Shown one piece after another: positions 35,002 through 46,240 of a DNA stretch of 64,000 bases. Location: assembly GCA_025766275.1 (NCBI GenBank), contig JAFKAC010000037.1:310001-374000 (forward strand), given 5' to 3'. The DNA comes from Lactarius indigo. Its lineage: Eukaryota; Basidiomycota; Agaricomycetes; Russulales; Russulaceae. The number at the start of each line of letters is the position of its first letter. Position 1 is the stretch's first letter. The position numbers and the translations under genes were made by a program. Below the pieces are notes generated by a model, which was not told where the DNA came from, ran no database searches, and saw only the letters and a program-made list of their open reading frames with translations.

Positions 35002-36270
35002 ATGCCTGAGCGGTACTACATACCAAAGACCTTAGAGAATTGGAAATGGCCCCGTCGTATCAATCCACACTATGATGAGGTCCAAGAAGAGACCGCCGCA
35101 TGGATCAGAAGCTCCGGAGTATTGAGTCCACAAACCCAGGAGACTTACGACCGATACGATATTAGTATGAGCAGTTATGTTTATTAATCGAGTCCATATA
35201 CTCAGCAAGTGCGGCTAGACCTCTTGGCATCTCTCTTGTATCCGTTGCATGACAAGGGTAGGTGTCCGAGCTAGACCACATGCCACGATCAGTTCACTCT
35301 TGGTTCACAGACCGTCTACGCACTTGTTGCAAAATTATGAGCTTGGTCGTCGTCTTTGACGAATTTACCAATACGCCACGCGAGGGCGACATGCAGGTTA
35401 TGATCAGCACTATGATGGGCGTCGCGCTTAACCCATACACTCCACGCCCCAAAGGCGAATGGATCGGCGGGGAACTCGCCAGACAGTAAGTCACAATGGC
35501 GATAGCAGCATGGGGGAAACGAGTTGACGTTAGGTGCAAGGACTTGGGAGCTCACAATCAAGACAGCCAGCCAGCAGTCACTGAACCGGTTCATCAAGGC
35601 AGGTAGCGCTGGCGCTCAGGCTATGGTCCAGAAAGCTGCGGACCGGCGTCAAAAGCGCATCCGGAGCGTCGAAGAGTACTTTGAGGTCAGGAGAGACTCA
35701 ATCGGCGCCAGGCCAGCTCTCGCTCTCATCGAGTTGGATATGAATCTGCCTAAAGAAGCAGTTCAGCATCCTGTCATCGAAGAAATGACCATGTTAGCAA
35801 TTGAAATGGTCATACTTGACAACGTAAGTGCTACAAGCTTCCGCGGCTTTCTAAGGCTGATCAGCTGAGCGCCGCGCTGGCCATACTAGGATATTGCTTC
35901 ATACAACGTGGAGCAAGCACGAGGCGAGGACGGCCACAACATTATCACCGTTGTTATGCTTGAACACAAGACCGATATCCAAGGTGCCATGAACTGGGTC
36001 GACGAGCGCCACAAGGAGTTGGAGGCAAAGTTCATGGACCTGTACGAGAACAAGATCCCTAAATTTGGTGAGCCAGTGGACACGGAACTGGCTCGGTATG
36101 TGGATGGGATCGGGAACTTGGTGCGAGCCAATGTTCAGTGGAGCTTCGAATCAGAGCGATACTTCGGCAAGGAGGCCGCTGAAGTTGCAAGAACACGTTG
36201 GGTGACCCTGTTACCCAAGGAGAGCCCAGAATCCATTGATACCATGCTTGTCGACGACCCTTCGTCGTAA
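35002..36270 (+). CDS. sesquiterpene synthase (class I terpene cyclase)
   Basis: Cyclises farnesyl diphosphate (family knowledge; product unknown) and would act in the cytosol. Five exons (35002-35164, 35210-35257, 35311-35485, 35541-35823, 35890-36270) give 349 residues, normal for fungal enzymes. The Asp-rich motif region reads VVVFDEFTN; the usual fifth-position Asp is Asn here. The NSE triad is intact across an intron: NDIASYNVE. The C-terminal RY pair is present (SERYFG). The start [18 protein letters not shown] is typical. Two acceptors had to be chosen a few bases downstream of the first AG (CAGCAAG, GTGCAAG) to keep the conserved frame. No P450 or other tailoring gene is adjacent; the neighbours are peptidase and NLR copies, so this is not an evident biosynthetic cluster. 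Confidence 0.9.
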
Positions 36271-36705
36271 ACGTCGCAGTTATGGACAACGACCCTTTGT
36301 TTTTGAATTCCATCAACGTGGGGGATGCGGTGCAGAATCCCACATAACTCCGAGTCAGGATTATAGTACTAGTAGAATGTTAACAAGATTCCTGCTTCGA
36401 GTGTCCCTTCTGCATATGTGTTATAATACCTCGTCCTTTAGAAGAGCTCTTTGTAGACTTGTCGGGGCGGTCAGGCCCAGTTGGCCGGGTAGGAAGTTCG
36501 TGGATACAGTCGATTGCGTTTATTTTCAAGTTCATCATCAAGGTCATCATACAATTTCAAACCTTCGTGACTGTAAGCTTACATACGCCGTGACAGGTAA
36601 TCGGGATGGTAGATGCGGCAGCTCACAACTTGAATAGTACACTCTGTTATTACACGTCAACTACACGGCATGTCTACCCACGTTCTTCGCCTTCATATGT
36701 CGGGA
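36271..36705. other. intergenic, left edge of the second duplicated cassette
   Basis: Separates the terpene synthase (plus) from the convergent M24 gene. From about 36,545 it is homologous to 29,745-29,902 (CATGTCTACCCA.GTTC), the 3' flank of M24 copy 1. Confidence 0.5.
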
Positions 36706-38866
36706 TCACAGTTCACCAGAGCACACACCCTCTACCCACTTCACGTCGCTACGCACCGTGGTGAAATTCTCAAAGCCGTCCGAAGTGATCAGCACGACGT
36801 CCTCAATACGTACCCCGCCCACGGGCTCGTAGCGGGACAGCACCTCGTGGTCGATAAACTCTGAGTTCCGTATCGCGGCGAGCAAATGGTAATGGAAATA
36901 TATGCCTGGCTCGACCGTCTGTGGCTAGTGTCAGTAACGGTCCAGCCACCTACGAAGCAAAGCCCAGGCCGAAGAGCGGACGAGCAAGCAGGAAAGGCAA
37001 AAAAAAAAAAAAAACGATTTGAAAAAAAGACGTACCACGACCATGCCCTCCTCGAGGGGGAGCCGCAACCGCAGGTACTCGTAAAACTTCTCGTGGCTAG
37101 GCTCCGCACTGCTGCCGCTGCCACTACCCTGCGCGATCGTCGGGTTGTGCTCGGGTTTGCTTGCGCTTGGCACATCGTGCACGTCTAGTCCAAGCGAGTG
37201 ACCTACGCCGTGCGGGAAGAACGCCGCGCTCACGCCTGCTGTGAGCAGCGTCGCCTCATCGACACCGGCTCTGAATATCCCAAGCCTCTTGAAGCCCCGC
37301 ACGAGCGTGCGGTGGCACAGCAGCTGCACCGCGTCCCAATGAAGGCCCGGTCTGATTGCCTTGAAGGAGGCCTAAGGGGGAGCGAGGTGTTAGGACACGA
37401 CGAATAGCACGGAAGTGGCTGGGTACCGTTTGCATCTCGAGAACGAGCTCATAGATCGCACGTGCCTCGGGCGTGAATCTGCCACCGTTGCCCACGGGCA
37501 TCGTGCGCGTGACTGTAGCGGCATCAGCGACGAAAGAAGAGAGAGCGACGCGCAATGCCGTGACATACTGTCCGACGCATAGTTGTCCCACTCGCAGCCC
37601 GCGTCGATGAGGAGCACCTGCGGCAGCAACTCCCGCGATCCGCGTGCAAATTCGGTATCATTGGCGTGATCGTGTGCCGCAACGGGTCCCCACGCAAACT
37701 CGCGATCGTTGCAGCAATAGTGCAGCGTCGCCGCGCGCGTGGATGCCGCTACGATCGGTAGGTATGCCTGATGCACGGACCTGCGAGTCATCAGAAGCGG
37801 ACTCACTGAATGAAAGAGAGAAAAGGTGTTCACCCTTCGCGCCGGCACGACGCAACAAAGATCGCCTCGGCCTCGGCCTCCTTCTCGATGAGCCACTCTC
37901 CCGGCAGCGGGATGCGCTTCGCGTCCTGCGTGCCGTCTTGAGGGCCCGCGAGCGCGCGGCGGACGCCGGCGCCAAGCACGCGCATGACGACCTCGTGCGC
38001 GCGCGAGCTGATCGCATTCGCGTGGCGGATGTGTGCGATCTCCGCCGCGGACTTGGTCAGGCGCGCGCGATGCAGCGCGGAGAGGAGGTACGTGGACGTT
38101 TGGCGCGCTGTGGGCGGGAAGGACGGGAGCGTGGGGAACTGCGCGGTCTGCGGGAGCGTGTGGACGTGCGGGTGGACGAACATGCCACCTGTTATTGCGG
38201 CTTGGAGGTTCCCATGAGTGAATAGGCTGCTGGTTGGTCCGCCGGATGTGTGAGCGGGCGCTCTGTGCCCTGCCTTTGCAGCTTGGAGCGCGGCGGCGAG
38301 CGAGGACGCGAAGGAGCTGGTATACAAGACGTCTGTGACGTTGTACGTCTCACGTGCGGCGTCGAGGGTCGGGGGCGGGACGGACCACATCAGGTCAGCT
38401 GGCTCGGCTTCTGGGATGAAGAGCGTGAGGACGGGGTCATCGCATGTAGCAGACGAGGCAGTCAAGAGCAGGAGGGAGGAGGGGACGGAGCAGCCAGTGA
38501 GGTAGACGAAATTGGATTCCTGCGGGTTGTGTAAACTCGGGGAGGGTCACTTCGTTCAGAATGAGCTACGCACCTGTCGAAATGACAGCTCGCGATCCGT
38601 GTCGTTGCGATAAGGTGTCACCGACCCCGCGAGAACAATGATTTGGGGCTGTTTCTCGATTGAGTCTTACGGGTGGTGGAAAAAGAGGATTCGCTTAGAG
38701 TCAATCAATCACCTTTGTCTGTTCTTCGGGAGGCAAAAGCTCAGCAAGCTTTCGGAGAGTCTTCCGTGCATGTTCCTGCGCTGATCATTTGTTTGCCTTA
38801 ATCTATGAGCTAACTGAAGGATTTAATGCCCCTACCAGGATATGCCATTTGCAAGTCGTCTGTAAA
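36706..38866 (-). CDS. M24 metallopeptidase (Xaa-Pro peptidase/prolidase type), copy 2
   Basis: A dimetal aminopeptidase/dipeptidase acting on Xaa-Pro bonds (family knowledge). Six exons (38574-38666, 37834-38519, 37569-37780, 37427-37512, 37036-37371, 36706-36918) splice without a break into 541 residues. The five metal ligands sit in [38 protein letters not shown] and [10 protein letters not shown]. The N-terminal domain contains [12 protein letters not shown] and NFVYLTGC. The 5' end is unresolved. An upstream block (38713-38775) reads [19 protein letters not shown], but the GT-AG junction to the next exon is off by one base, and no in-frame ATG is found before 38,866. Either a non-obvious splice is used or this copy too has begun to decay. 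It is head-to-head with the NLR gene. Confidence 0.78.
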
Positions 38867-39037
38867 CGATGAGCGCCACGCAGATCAACGAGAGAAATGT
38901 AGATAAGTTACGTACTGGTGATCGTGTTGCGGTCTCACAAGGGGGTCAACCGTACTTGCCTTTTACGGTGTTGAGGCGATCGAACCAACTCAACCAAGAA
39001 CTCAACAGCACTTGGAACGACGACGTCGAGTCAAAAT
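38867..39037. promoter_or_regulatory. short bidirectional promoter between M24 and NLR genes
   Basis: Only about 170 bases separate the M24 5' region from the NLR start codon. The same divergent arrangement and related sequence are kept in the first, decayed cassette (31,900-32,030; ATGATCACCA, CAAAGTATGCAA against CAAAATATGCAA). A shared promoter is the simplest reading. No defined factor site is recognised. Confidence 0.45.
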
Positions 39038-42000
39038 ATGCAATCTAACTCATCTTTCTCCACCAAACCCGGGCGCAGGAAGAATCCTACTCCGTTCAAT
39101 TCGTCAGTCCGTGAGTGTGTTTATACATTCAATTTCTTTTTCGTCTAATCCGTTGGCCTTAACCGTTAGCTGACGACGATCCGGCCTCATCCAATCCGAT
39201 CGGTGGATCCACCGACGTCGCGATGAGTACGATAGAAACGTCTCTCAAAGTTCTCAAGGAGACAAGTGCTTTGGCCTCCAAGGTTCCCTTCATCGGGCCC
39301 ATCGCAGGCATCATACTCGAAGCGCTCAAGATGCGCGGTGTATGTCTCTCGCCACTTTCCTCTCCGTTTTGAGTGCTTGAGTCCTCATGAGCGGTGTGTA
39401 GGAGGTAAAACAGTTAAAGGGAGAGTGGGGCGCCGTTATGCAAAAGCTCGCCAAGGTTGGGAGCATCGTCGTCGATGTCGGAGAGTGGTATCAGGCCAAC
39501 GACATGAGCGAGGACGATCTCCCATCCGATCTACGCAACGTCCTGAAGTCCCTTCAAACGTATGTTCCATCCGCCTCCCTCTTCTCTGACCCTACTTTCT
39601 GACCGTTTCGAAGCGACTTGGACGGGATCCAAGATGTGCTGGAAGAGTGCGCAAAGGTGAAAGGAGTCCGGAGGGTCCTTTTACGCTCGGATATACTGGC
39701 GAAGGTCAAGCAATACGACGCAAAATTGACCCACGCCTTTCAAGTATTCCAGGTCCGTTTCAAAACGATCCTCCTCGACCGAACTAATTTTGCCAAAGGC
39801 CCGAGTTGCGCTTGGTAATCGTTTGGCGCAAATTGTCCAAGAGCACAGGGTTCGTCGATCACCCACTTGGGTCGTTGGTGGTAGCGGGTGTTTGATTTTT
39901 TCCAAAGGTCAATTCTCTTGCCGCAACCGCGGCTATTAACGCGAGGGCGAGGGAGCGTATGACGCATATTCCTCCGGATAGTGGCGCAGATTCAACCTAT
40001 CTTACCGAGTAAGATTCTCCCATCTTCACTCCTTGTGCGAACGCACACTGATATTTCATAGGTCTCTCGCGCCGATACCGTTCTTTGAACGTGACGCAGA
40101 GCTTGCTCAGATCATCGAGACGATTTTCGTTGACACTACGTCGCGTCCTGCCCGCATTGCAATTCTTGGCCCTGGGGGTTATGGCAAGACCACTCTCGCT
40201 CTTGCGGTGCTCGATCATCCCCGTGTTCGAGAGCACTATGGAGATGCTAGATATATGGTCGCTTGTGGATCACTTGTGTCTTCTTCGGCTCTTCTGATTC
40301 AGCTCGCAAAGACACTGGGTATCTCAAAGGAAGACTCCGATTTCTTGTGGTCTCGTACTCGTGCATCGTTGATCGCGGAGGACTGTATCGTCTGCTTTGA
40401 TAATTTTGAGTCGCCCTGGGATCAGCCCGGAGACATAAAAGCCTCCGTTGAGGACTTGCTGTCCATTATCACGGAGCTTCATCATGTCACCGTCATTATC
40501 ACTATGCGAGGCACAGAGAGGCCCGCAGGAACACAGTGGACACGACCGACCTTGGCTCCTCTGAAGACCCTTAACTCGGATGCGGTTGGTGTACCCGTCG
40601 ATTCCATCATGTTCGGGATCAAAACGTCTCTCGACAACCTTAAAGATGCAAGTCCCCTGGCGTCCAAGGTCCCTTATATCTCGCGGATCGCTGGGATGCT
40701 ACTCTATACAATCCAATTGTACGGTGTACGTGCCCCTTCACTATTTTGAGGGCTATTTCCGTTGACGATCAATAATCGTGCGATTAGGAAGTTCGACGGT
40801 TCAAAGAGGAGTGGGCGGTAGTAGCGAATAAGCTCGTCGACGTTGCGAATGTTGTTATCGGTGTCGGGAACTCGTACGAAATGCACGAGTTGGGCGAAGA
40901 AGATCTTATTGATTTGCAGACGGACGTACAGTACCTTCAAAGGTGTGTTGAGTTCATCCCGAGCACTTGTTTACATCATCTAACCCACGACTAGGGGTCT
41001 GGAGGAGATCGAAGGAATGCTCAAGGAGTGCAGCGATTACGGAAGGATCACGGTGTTACAGCGCGTGGAGGTTCAAACGAAGGTCAAACAATGCGACGAC
41101 ATATTATCACGTGCACTTGATGCCTTCCAGGTTCGTCTTCAGCCACGGCATCCTCCTCGTAGTTCATCTAATTGATCCCTGGGGGCTCGTAAACGAAGGC
41201 GCCCTCTCGTATTCGCTCTACGCAGTCTACGCAGCCTACTCAAGGCCGTGAGGTACACCGTATTTTTACTTTGAGCGGTTTTAGATTTAAGTTGATTGAC
41301 CAATCCATAGGTCAACACTGTCGCCGGCTACAAATCGTCGGATCGGATCCGTGAGTGCAACTTATGACTGACTTCCGCCCGTAGCTTATGGATGTTGGTT
41401 AGCTTTCGGTGATTCCCCTGAGGATTTTCCTGCTGCGTCGGACGCGGTTGGTGGATCTGTCGACACCATCATGTCCGCGGTCCAAACGTCTCTCGACATA
41501 CTCAAGGAGGCCAGTTCCCTGGCGTCCAAGGTCCCTTGTATCTTCTCGATTGCTGAGATGCTACTCTACGCGATCCAAGTACACAGCGTACGTGCCCTTC
41601 ACGAATTCGGGAGCCTTGTTTGTCGATGATCGATGGTCGTGTGATTAGGAGGTTCGACAGTTCAAAGAGGACTGGACGGTAGTAGTACAGAGGCTCCTCG
41701 AAGTTGCGAATATCGTCATCAGTGTCGGGAAGTCATGCGAAACCCATTGGCTGGGCGAGGAAGACCTTCCTCATTTGGAAAAGGCCTTGCAGCCCCTCCA
41801 GAAGTGCGTTGAATCCATCCCGAGCAGTTGTGTTTACTACACCTTCTGACCTACGCAAAGGAGCCTGAAAACGATCGGACGAATGCTCGAGGAATGCGCT
41901 GATTACGGAGCAATCAAGGTGTTGCAGCGCGCGGACATTCAAACGAAGGTCAAACAATGCGACAGCATGTTATCGCATGAACTCCATATCTTCCAGGTTC

Positions 42001-44366
42001 GTCCGAACTATAGTATCCTCCTCGCCGTTCGTCTGATCAATCCCCCTGGGTTCGAAGACAAAGTTGGCTCTTCATATACACTTTACGCAGCTTATTCAGC
42101 TTATCCAAAGCCGACCGGTACACTCCATTTCTTCTCTGAGAGGTTTTAGTTAATCTATCAATCCTTAGGTCAACGCTGTCGCCGTCGCCGTCAGCTCGTC
42201 AGCGGCGGGATCCACTGGGAACATTACGTAAGTCCATCTCTGCGCCTTTTCTTGTCCATTAGGTCCTCATATGTCTCGCCTAGGACTGTGTTGTCCAAGG
42301 CGCCCAAACCATCGGCACCCCAATTATTCTTTGGACGTGATCCCGAGCTTAATCAGATCCTCGACATGATTTTCGGGCCTCGTCCTGCTCGCATCGCCAT
42401 CTTGGGACCCGGTGGTTGTGGGAAGACTACTCTTGCGAACGCGGTGCTCGCCCATCGTCGCATTCGTGAGCGCTTTGGTGACGCGAGATATTTCGTCGCC
42501 TGTGAATCCGCCACTACGTCCGCCGACCTCTTGGTCGAGCTCGTGAAGGCTCTAGGCCTGTTAGACGCCGGCGACGCATCTTGGTCCCATATAAAGACCT
42601 CGCTGACGAAGAAGAAGTGTATAATCTGTCTCGATAACTTTGAGTCGCCTTGGGACCAGGCCGCTGAGATACGACATTCAGTCGAAGACCTGCTCTCCAA
42701 GATTACGTCGCTGCGCGACATCACAGTGCTTGTTACCATGCGTGGCACTGAGAGGCCCGATCGGACCCACTGGACACAGCCTGCTCTAGCTCCGTTGAAG
42801 ATCCTTGATAATCACGCGGCTCAAGTAGCCCGGCAGCGTATTGCCAATAAATTTGATAGCTCCGCTAAGCAACTTATCGCGGCAGTAAGCAATGTTTCGT
42901 TTGCGGTCAACGTGTTGGCTCACTGCGCTCAGGCCACGTCGTCGCCTGCGTTGTTGTTGAAGGAGTGGAAAGGAAAGTACACCCGGCTTGTTCAAAGGGA
43001 TCGTTCCCATAGACTCTCAAACTTGGAGTCCTCTATCCAGCTCTCTCTTAATAGCAAACGGATGAGAGATAATCCCGCGGCTAGGCAGTTACTTGGCGTG
43101 CTAAGCGTGCTCCCGGACGGCATTCACACGGAACTTCTGGACAAATTTAAAGGTGTACTCGACATCGACATTCTATCGTGTCTGCGCGTCCTCCAGAAAT
43201 GTAGCCTTGTTGAAGTTACCACAGAGAGATATCGAAGTCTTTCCATTATCCGTCACTTTTGCCTCAGTCAGGGCCTTCTGCTACCAAGGCACGAAGAGCT
43301 ATTAAACAATTTTTACATCGCTCTGGCGATGACACATAGATATCAAGCAGGCTGTTATGATTATGCGGAGATGGTGCTAGAGGCAAATAACACCAAGGCT
43401 ACCCTGTCTAGACTTTTGAAGTCAAACTATCAGGATCAATCCATGCTTGTCAATGCTGTTCTGATATTTGTCAACTTCTGCATGAACATTGGAGACTACA
43501 GTGATCAGCTGCTGGATGGAGCCATCAAATTTATACAGCAAAATCATCTTTCCATATCATTGGAAATAGGCTGTCTTCAGCACTGGGGAAGACTCCTTTA
43601 CCGCACACATGATTTAGAAAATGCCAAACTCAAGTTACAAGCAGCAGAGGTACTTTGCTTGTCAAGTTTAAATCATAACAAGATTTTGCATGCCAAGATT
43701 TTAAGAGATCTTGGTGACATCTACCTTGATCAAGGGGCAACAATTGGAGCAGAAGCTGTATTTCAAACAGCTTTGCAATTGTCTGGGGCAGCCAATGATG
43801 CCTTAGAACAAGGAAATTGTTATTTCAAACTTGGGGGCATATATATGATGCTCCAGAGATTACAAGAAGCTAGTGCTGCCTACAGTAAAGCCTTGGAGTT
43901 TCATAAGGCCCTTGATGATAATGTTGGCCAAGGAAGTGATCATAGGGGGCTGGGTGATATCCAGCTACAGCTGCAGAAGTTCAATGATGCAGAAGCCTCC
44001 TATCAAAAGGCCCTGGAATTTGACAAAGCGGCCAACTCTGTGCGGGGCCAAGCAAAGGATTTTAAAGCACTAGGAAATACTTATCTACAGAAAGATAAGT
44101 TAGACGAAGCCGAAGCCTTTTTCGATAACGCTCTTATGCTTTATAAGGCCATAAACTCTTTGTCGGGTCAAGGCAATACATTATATGACTTGGCCAAAAT
44201 ATATTTAAAGAGGTCGCGGCTGGAGGACGCTAGGACGGCAATCGAAAGGGCACTGGACATGCATAAACAAGCACAAGATAAGGCGGGAGAGAAGATGGAT
44301 CGGAGGCTGCTGGATGAGATCCTATCTCGGGACGGCGTACTTGTTGCTGATGGGGAGAGGCAATAA
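39038..44366 (+). CDS. multi-module NLR-like protein: 3 MLKL-NTD-like bundles, partial NTPase, NB-ARC, TPR
   Basis: Fifteen exons splice in one frame to 1,434 residues: 39038-39110, 39170-39339, 39402-39559, 39614-39752, 39799-39849, 39908-40008, 40062-40725, 40788-40942, 40995-41130, 41311-41350, 41403-41587, 41649-41803, 41861-41996, 42169-42227, 42284-44366. Residues about 40-197 form a helical module (SALASKVPFIGPIAGI, EVKQLKGEWGAV, ILAKVKQYD) like the MLKL N-terminal bundle found in Agaricomycete proteins. Residues 231-405 carry a P-loop (GPGGYGKTT, 267-275) and Walker B (IVCFDN) but no ARC. Two further helical modules follow (about 406-549, 563-721). Then comes a second P-loop (GPGGCGKTT, 782-790), Walker B (IICLDN), TMRGTERP, a winged-helix-like part and about six TPRs (about 1165-1415). 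Paired exons in modules 2 and 3 have equal lengths (155/155, 136/136). Three separate genes remain possible. Function in incompatibility or cell death is inference. Confidence 0.8.
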
Positions 44367-44563
44367 GGCATATAACAAGTTCGTGAAGCACTAATAGTAA
44401 GTTGATGTAACAGTAGCAGGTATGCGGTAGTCGTCAATGACTCGTCATGAGTGTCTTTGGCTCGTACTAGTATTGGTACAACAGCAGAACTCGATTGCGG
44501 TTCGTCGTTGTCATCACTCGGGCTAATGTGGCGTTGGAAAGGCGCCTGATGAAATCAGCTCAT

Positions 44564-45600
44564 TTAGGCTCGGGACCGCAACAGATAGAGAAGGCCCGAA
44601 CGGCAATGCGACGCAATAAATGACTCCGCGAATGACTCATTGGTATGGCAAAGAAATCGCGGAGGCGAGGAAGCGAGCGAGGCAGGCTGGCCAAGTTCGC
44701 CTGCGTACCATGACACCACGTCTTCGTCCTGTTCTTCGTCTCCCGTATCAGAGAACGGCGCGATCGTGAACTCGAACGCGCTTGCGTCGGAGGTGAGCAG
44801 CATGGGCGTAGGCTTGGTGATCACGAGCGGGTAGATCTGCACACGCTGGGTTGCGGGGGCCTTGGGGAGCTGGGGGCTGGAGCCAAGGCCCGGCCACTCG
44901 TCATCGGACATGAGCGGCGTTATGGAGATGTCGCTGCTGGAGCAGGCGGATATGCTGGTGAGTGAGGGAGTTGGAGGGCGTGTGCGAGGCGGGGACTGTG
45001 GTCGTTCATCGCGTGAGCGGGTGGGCCTAGGAGGTGTCGTCACGATGCTGCTAGACTTGGCGAGAGGAGCGAGTCGCTGACGGACGAGGCCGACACGGTG
45101 ATGTTGGTAAAGATGTCGAAGGCACTCAAGTACATAGACTGGTGCTTTTGCTTGGCAGGTGTAGAACCAGGCACGTCGAGAGTTGCAGCGTGGAGGAAAT
45201 CTTAGTCGAAGGCAAAGTGGTCTTTGCCGTGGCAACTGCAGCGCTTCTCGCTGGGAGAAACAGAGGGAGGCGTGGGAGGAAAGCTGACGAGACAGAAGAC
45301 GAGGGGGAGGGGGAAGAGAAAGCCTCACTCTCCAGAGATCTCAGGGAGGGCAAAGAGACGGTTGGTACATCTTGAGCCTGAGGCCTGAGGGTTGAGCAAG
45401 GAAGGATAGGGATCCCGCCAAATTCAAGGCCTACAGATTGGTCGAAAAGAAACTCGAATGTGTAAACACACGAATCGTAGACTGCTGTTGAAGGGGCAGA
45501 AAGTATCATGGGCACGGACACGGTGAAAAAAGACGATTTTGGTTGCATACCTTGTCGGACTCGACATTGCTGTTCCAGGCAACTGCTGGTGAGGATGGGA
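44564..45600 (-). CDS. hypothetical Ser/Pro-rich protein, frames not joined
   Basis: Three protein-like segments on minus lie in different frames: CVYTFEFLFDQSVGLEFGG with a Ser/Pro stretch (from about 45,480), KQKHQSMYLSAFDIFTNITV (about 45,140), and PPRPTRSRDE...SDDEWPGLGSS...DVVSWYAGELG ending at 44564. A donor at about 45,552 (GTATGC) could feed the first. No intron of realistic length joins the second and third; the only phase-matching choice would be 17 bases. It may be a gene with a frameshift, or my exon borders may be wrong. I do not recognise the product. Confidence 0.35.
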
Positions 45601-45689
45601 CTTTGGTGAGGTAGCTCAATCGCCGTAAAAGGTAAGTGCGCCTGATCCCCTTCTACCGGAACACGTTCACCAGTAAGTTACAGTACGTG

Positions 45690-46240
45690 GCGCTCACCGT
45701 TTTCAGTGTATCCTGGTAGGGACATTATACTAGATCCTTCAGCTGGCTCATACTTCAATGCATACGAACAATCGGTGCAGGAACATGCACGGGAGCGGCA
45801 CTCTCCAACTCTCCGGGAGCTGCTGAGCTTTTACCTCCGGCAGAGCAGACCAAGGTGATTGCTAATGACTGTACAGTAAGCAAATTTCCTTCTTCCAATA
45901 CCCGTAAGACTCAATCGAGAAACAGCTCTTCTCGCGGGGTCAGTGACATGGCGACATCCTATCGCAACAACGTGAACCGCGAACTGAGGCTATCATTTCG
46001 GCAAGTGTGTAGCCCCTCCAAACGAGTCTACACAACTCGCAGGTACTTAAATCCAATTTCTTCTACCTCACTAGCTGCTCCATCCCCCTGCTCTTGACCG
46101 CGTCATCTACCAGATCCGACGTCCCAGTCACCACGCTCGTCTTACCAGCTGACCCGGCTGACCTAGTGTGGACCCACCCTCGATTCTCAACGCCGCGCGC
46201 AAGACTCAGGGTGTCACAGACGTCCTGAATCCCTCCCCCG
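45690..46240 (+). pseudogene. M24 metallopeptidase fragment, copy 3 (inverted)
   Basis: Plus-strand sequence homologous to the 5' half of the minus-strand M24 copies: GAACATGCACGG.AG...CTCCGGGAGCTGCTGAGCTTTTACCTCC, ACTCAATCGAGAAACAGC, CGCAACAACGTGAACCGCGAACTG, then AATTTCTTCTACCTCACTAGCTGCTCC (FFYLTSCS) and a shortened PADPADLVW segment. Frames are broken and no catalytic half is present. It lies in opposite orientation to the other two copies and marks the right edge of the duplicated region. Confidence 0.78.

Noticed and set aside
34992..38866. A terpenoid biosynthetic gene cluster around the sesquiterpene synthase
   Set aside because: Neighbours are an M24 peptidase, NLR copies and intergenic DNA. 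No P450, oxidoreductase or transporter lies next to it.
39038..42227. Treating the 39-44 kb region as three separate genes (a short NTPase, an N-terminal-domain protein and a full NLR)
   Set aside because: Every intron across the supposed boundaries has GT-AG ends and preserves phase, and module 3 lacks its own first exon and start codon. Kept as an alternative in the annotation.
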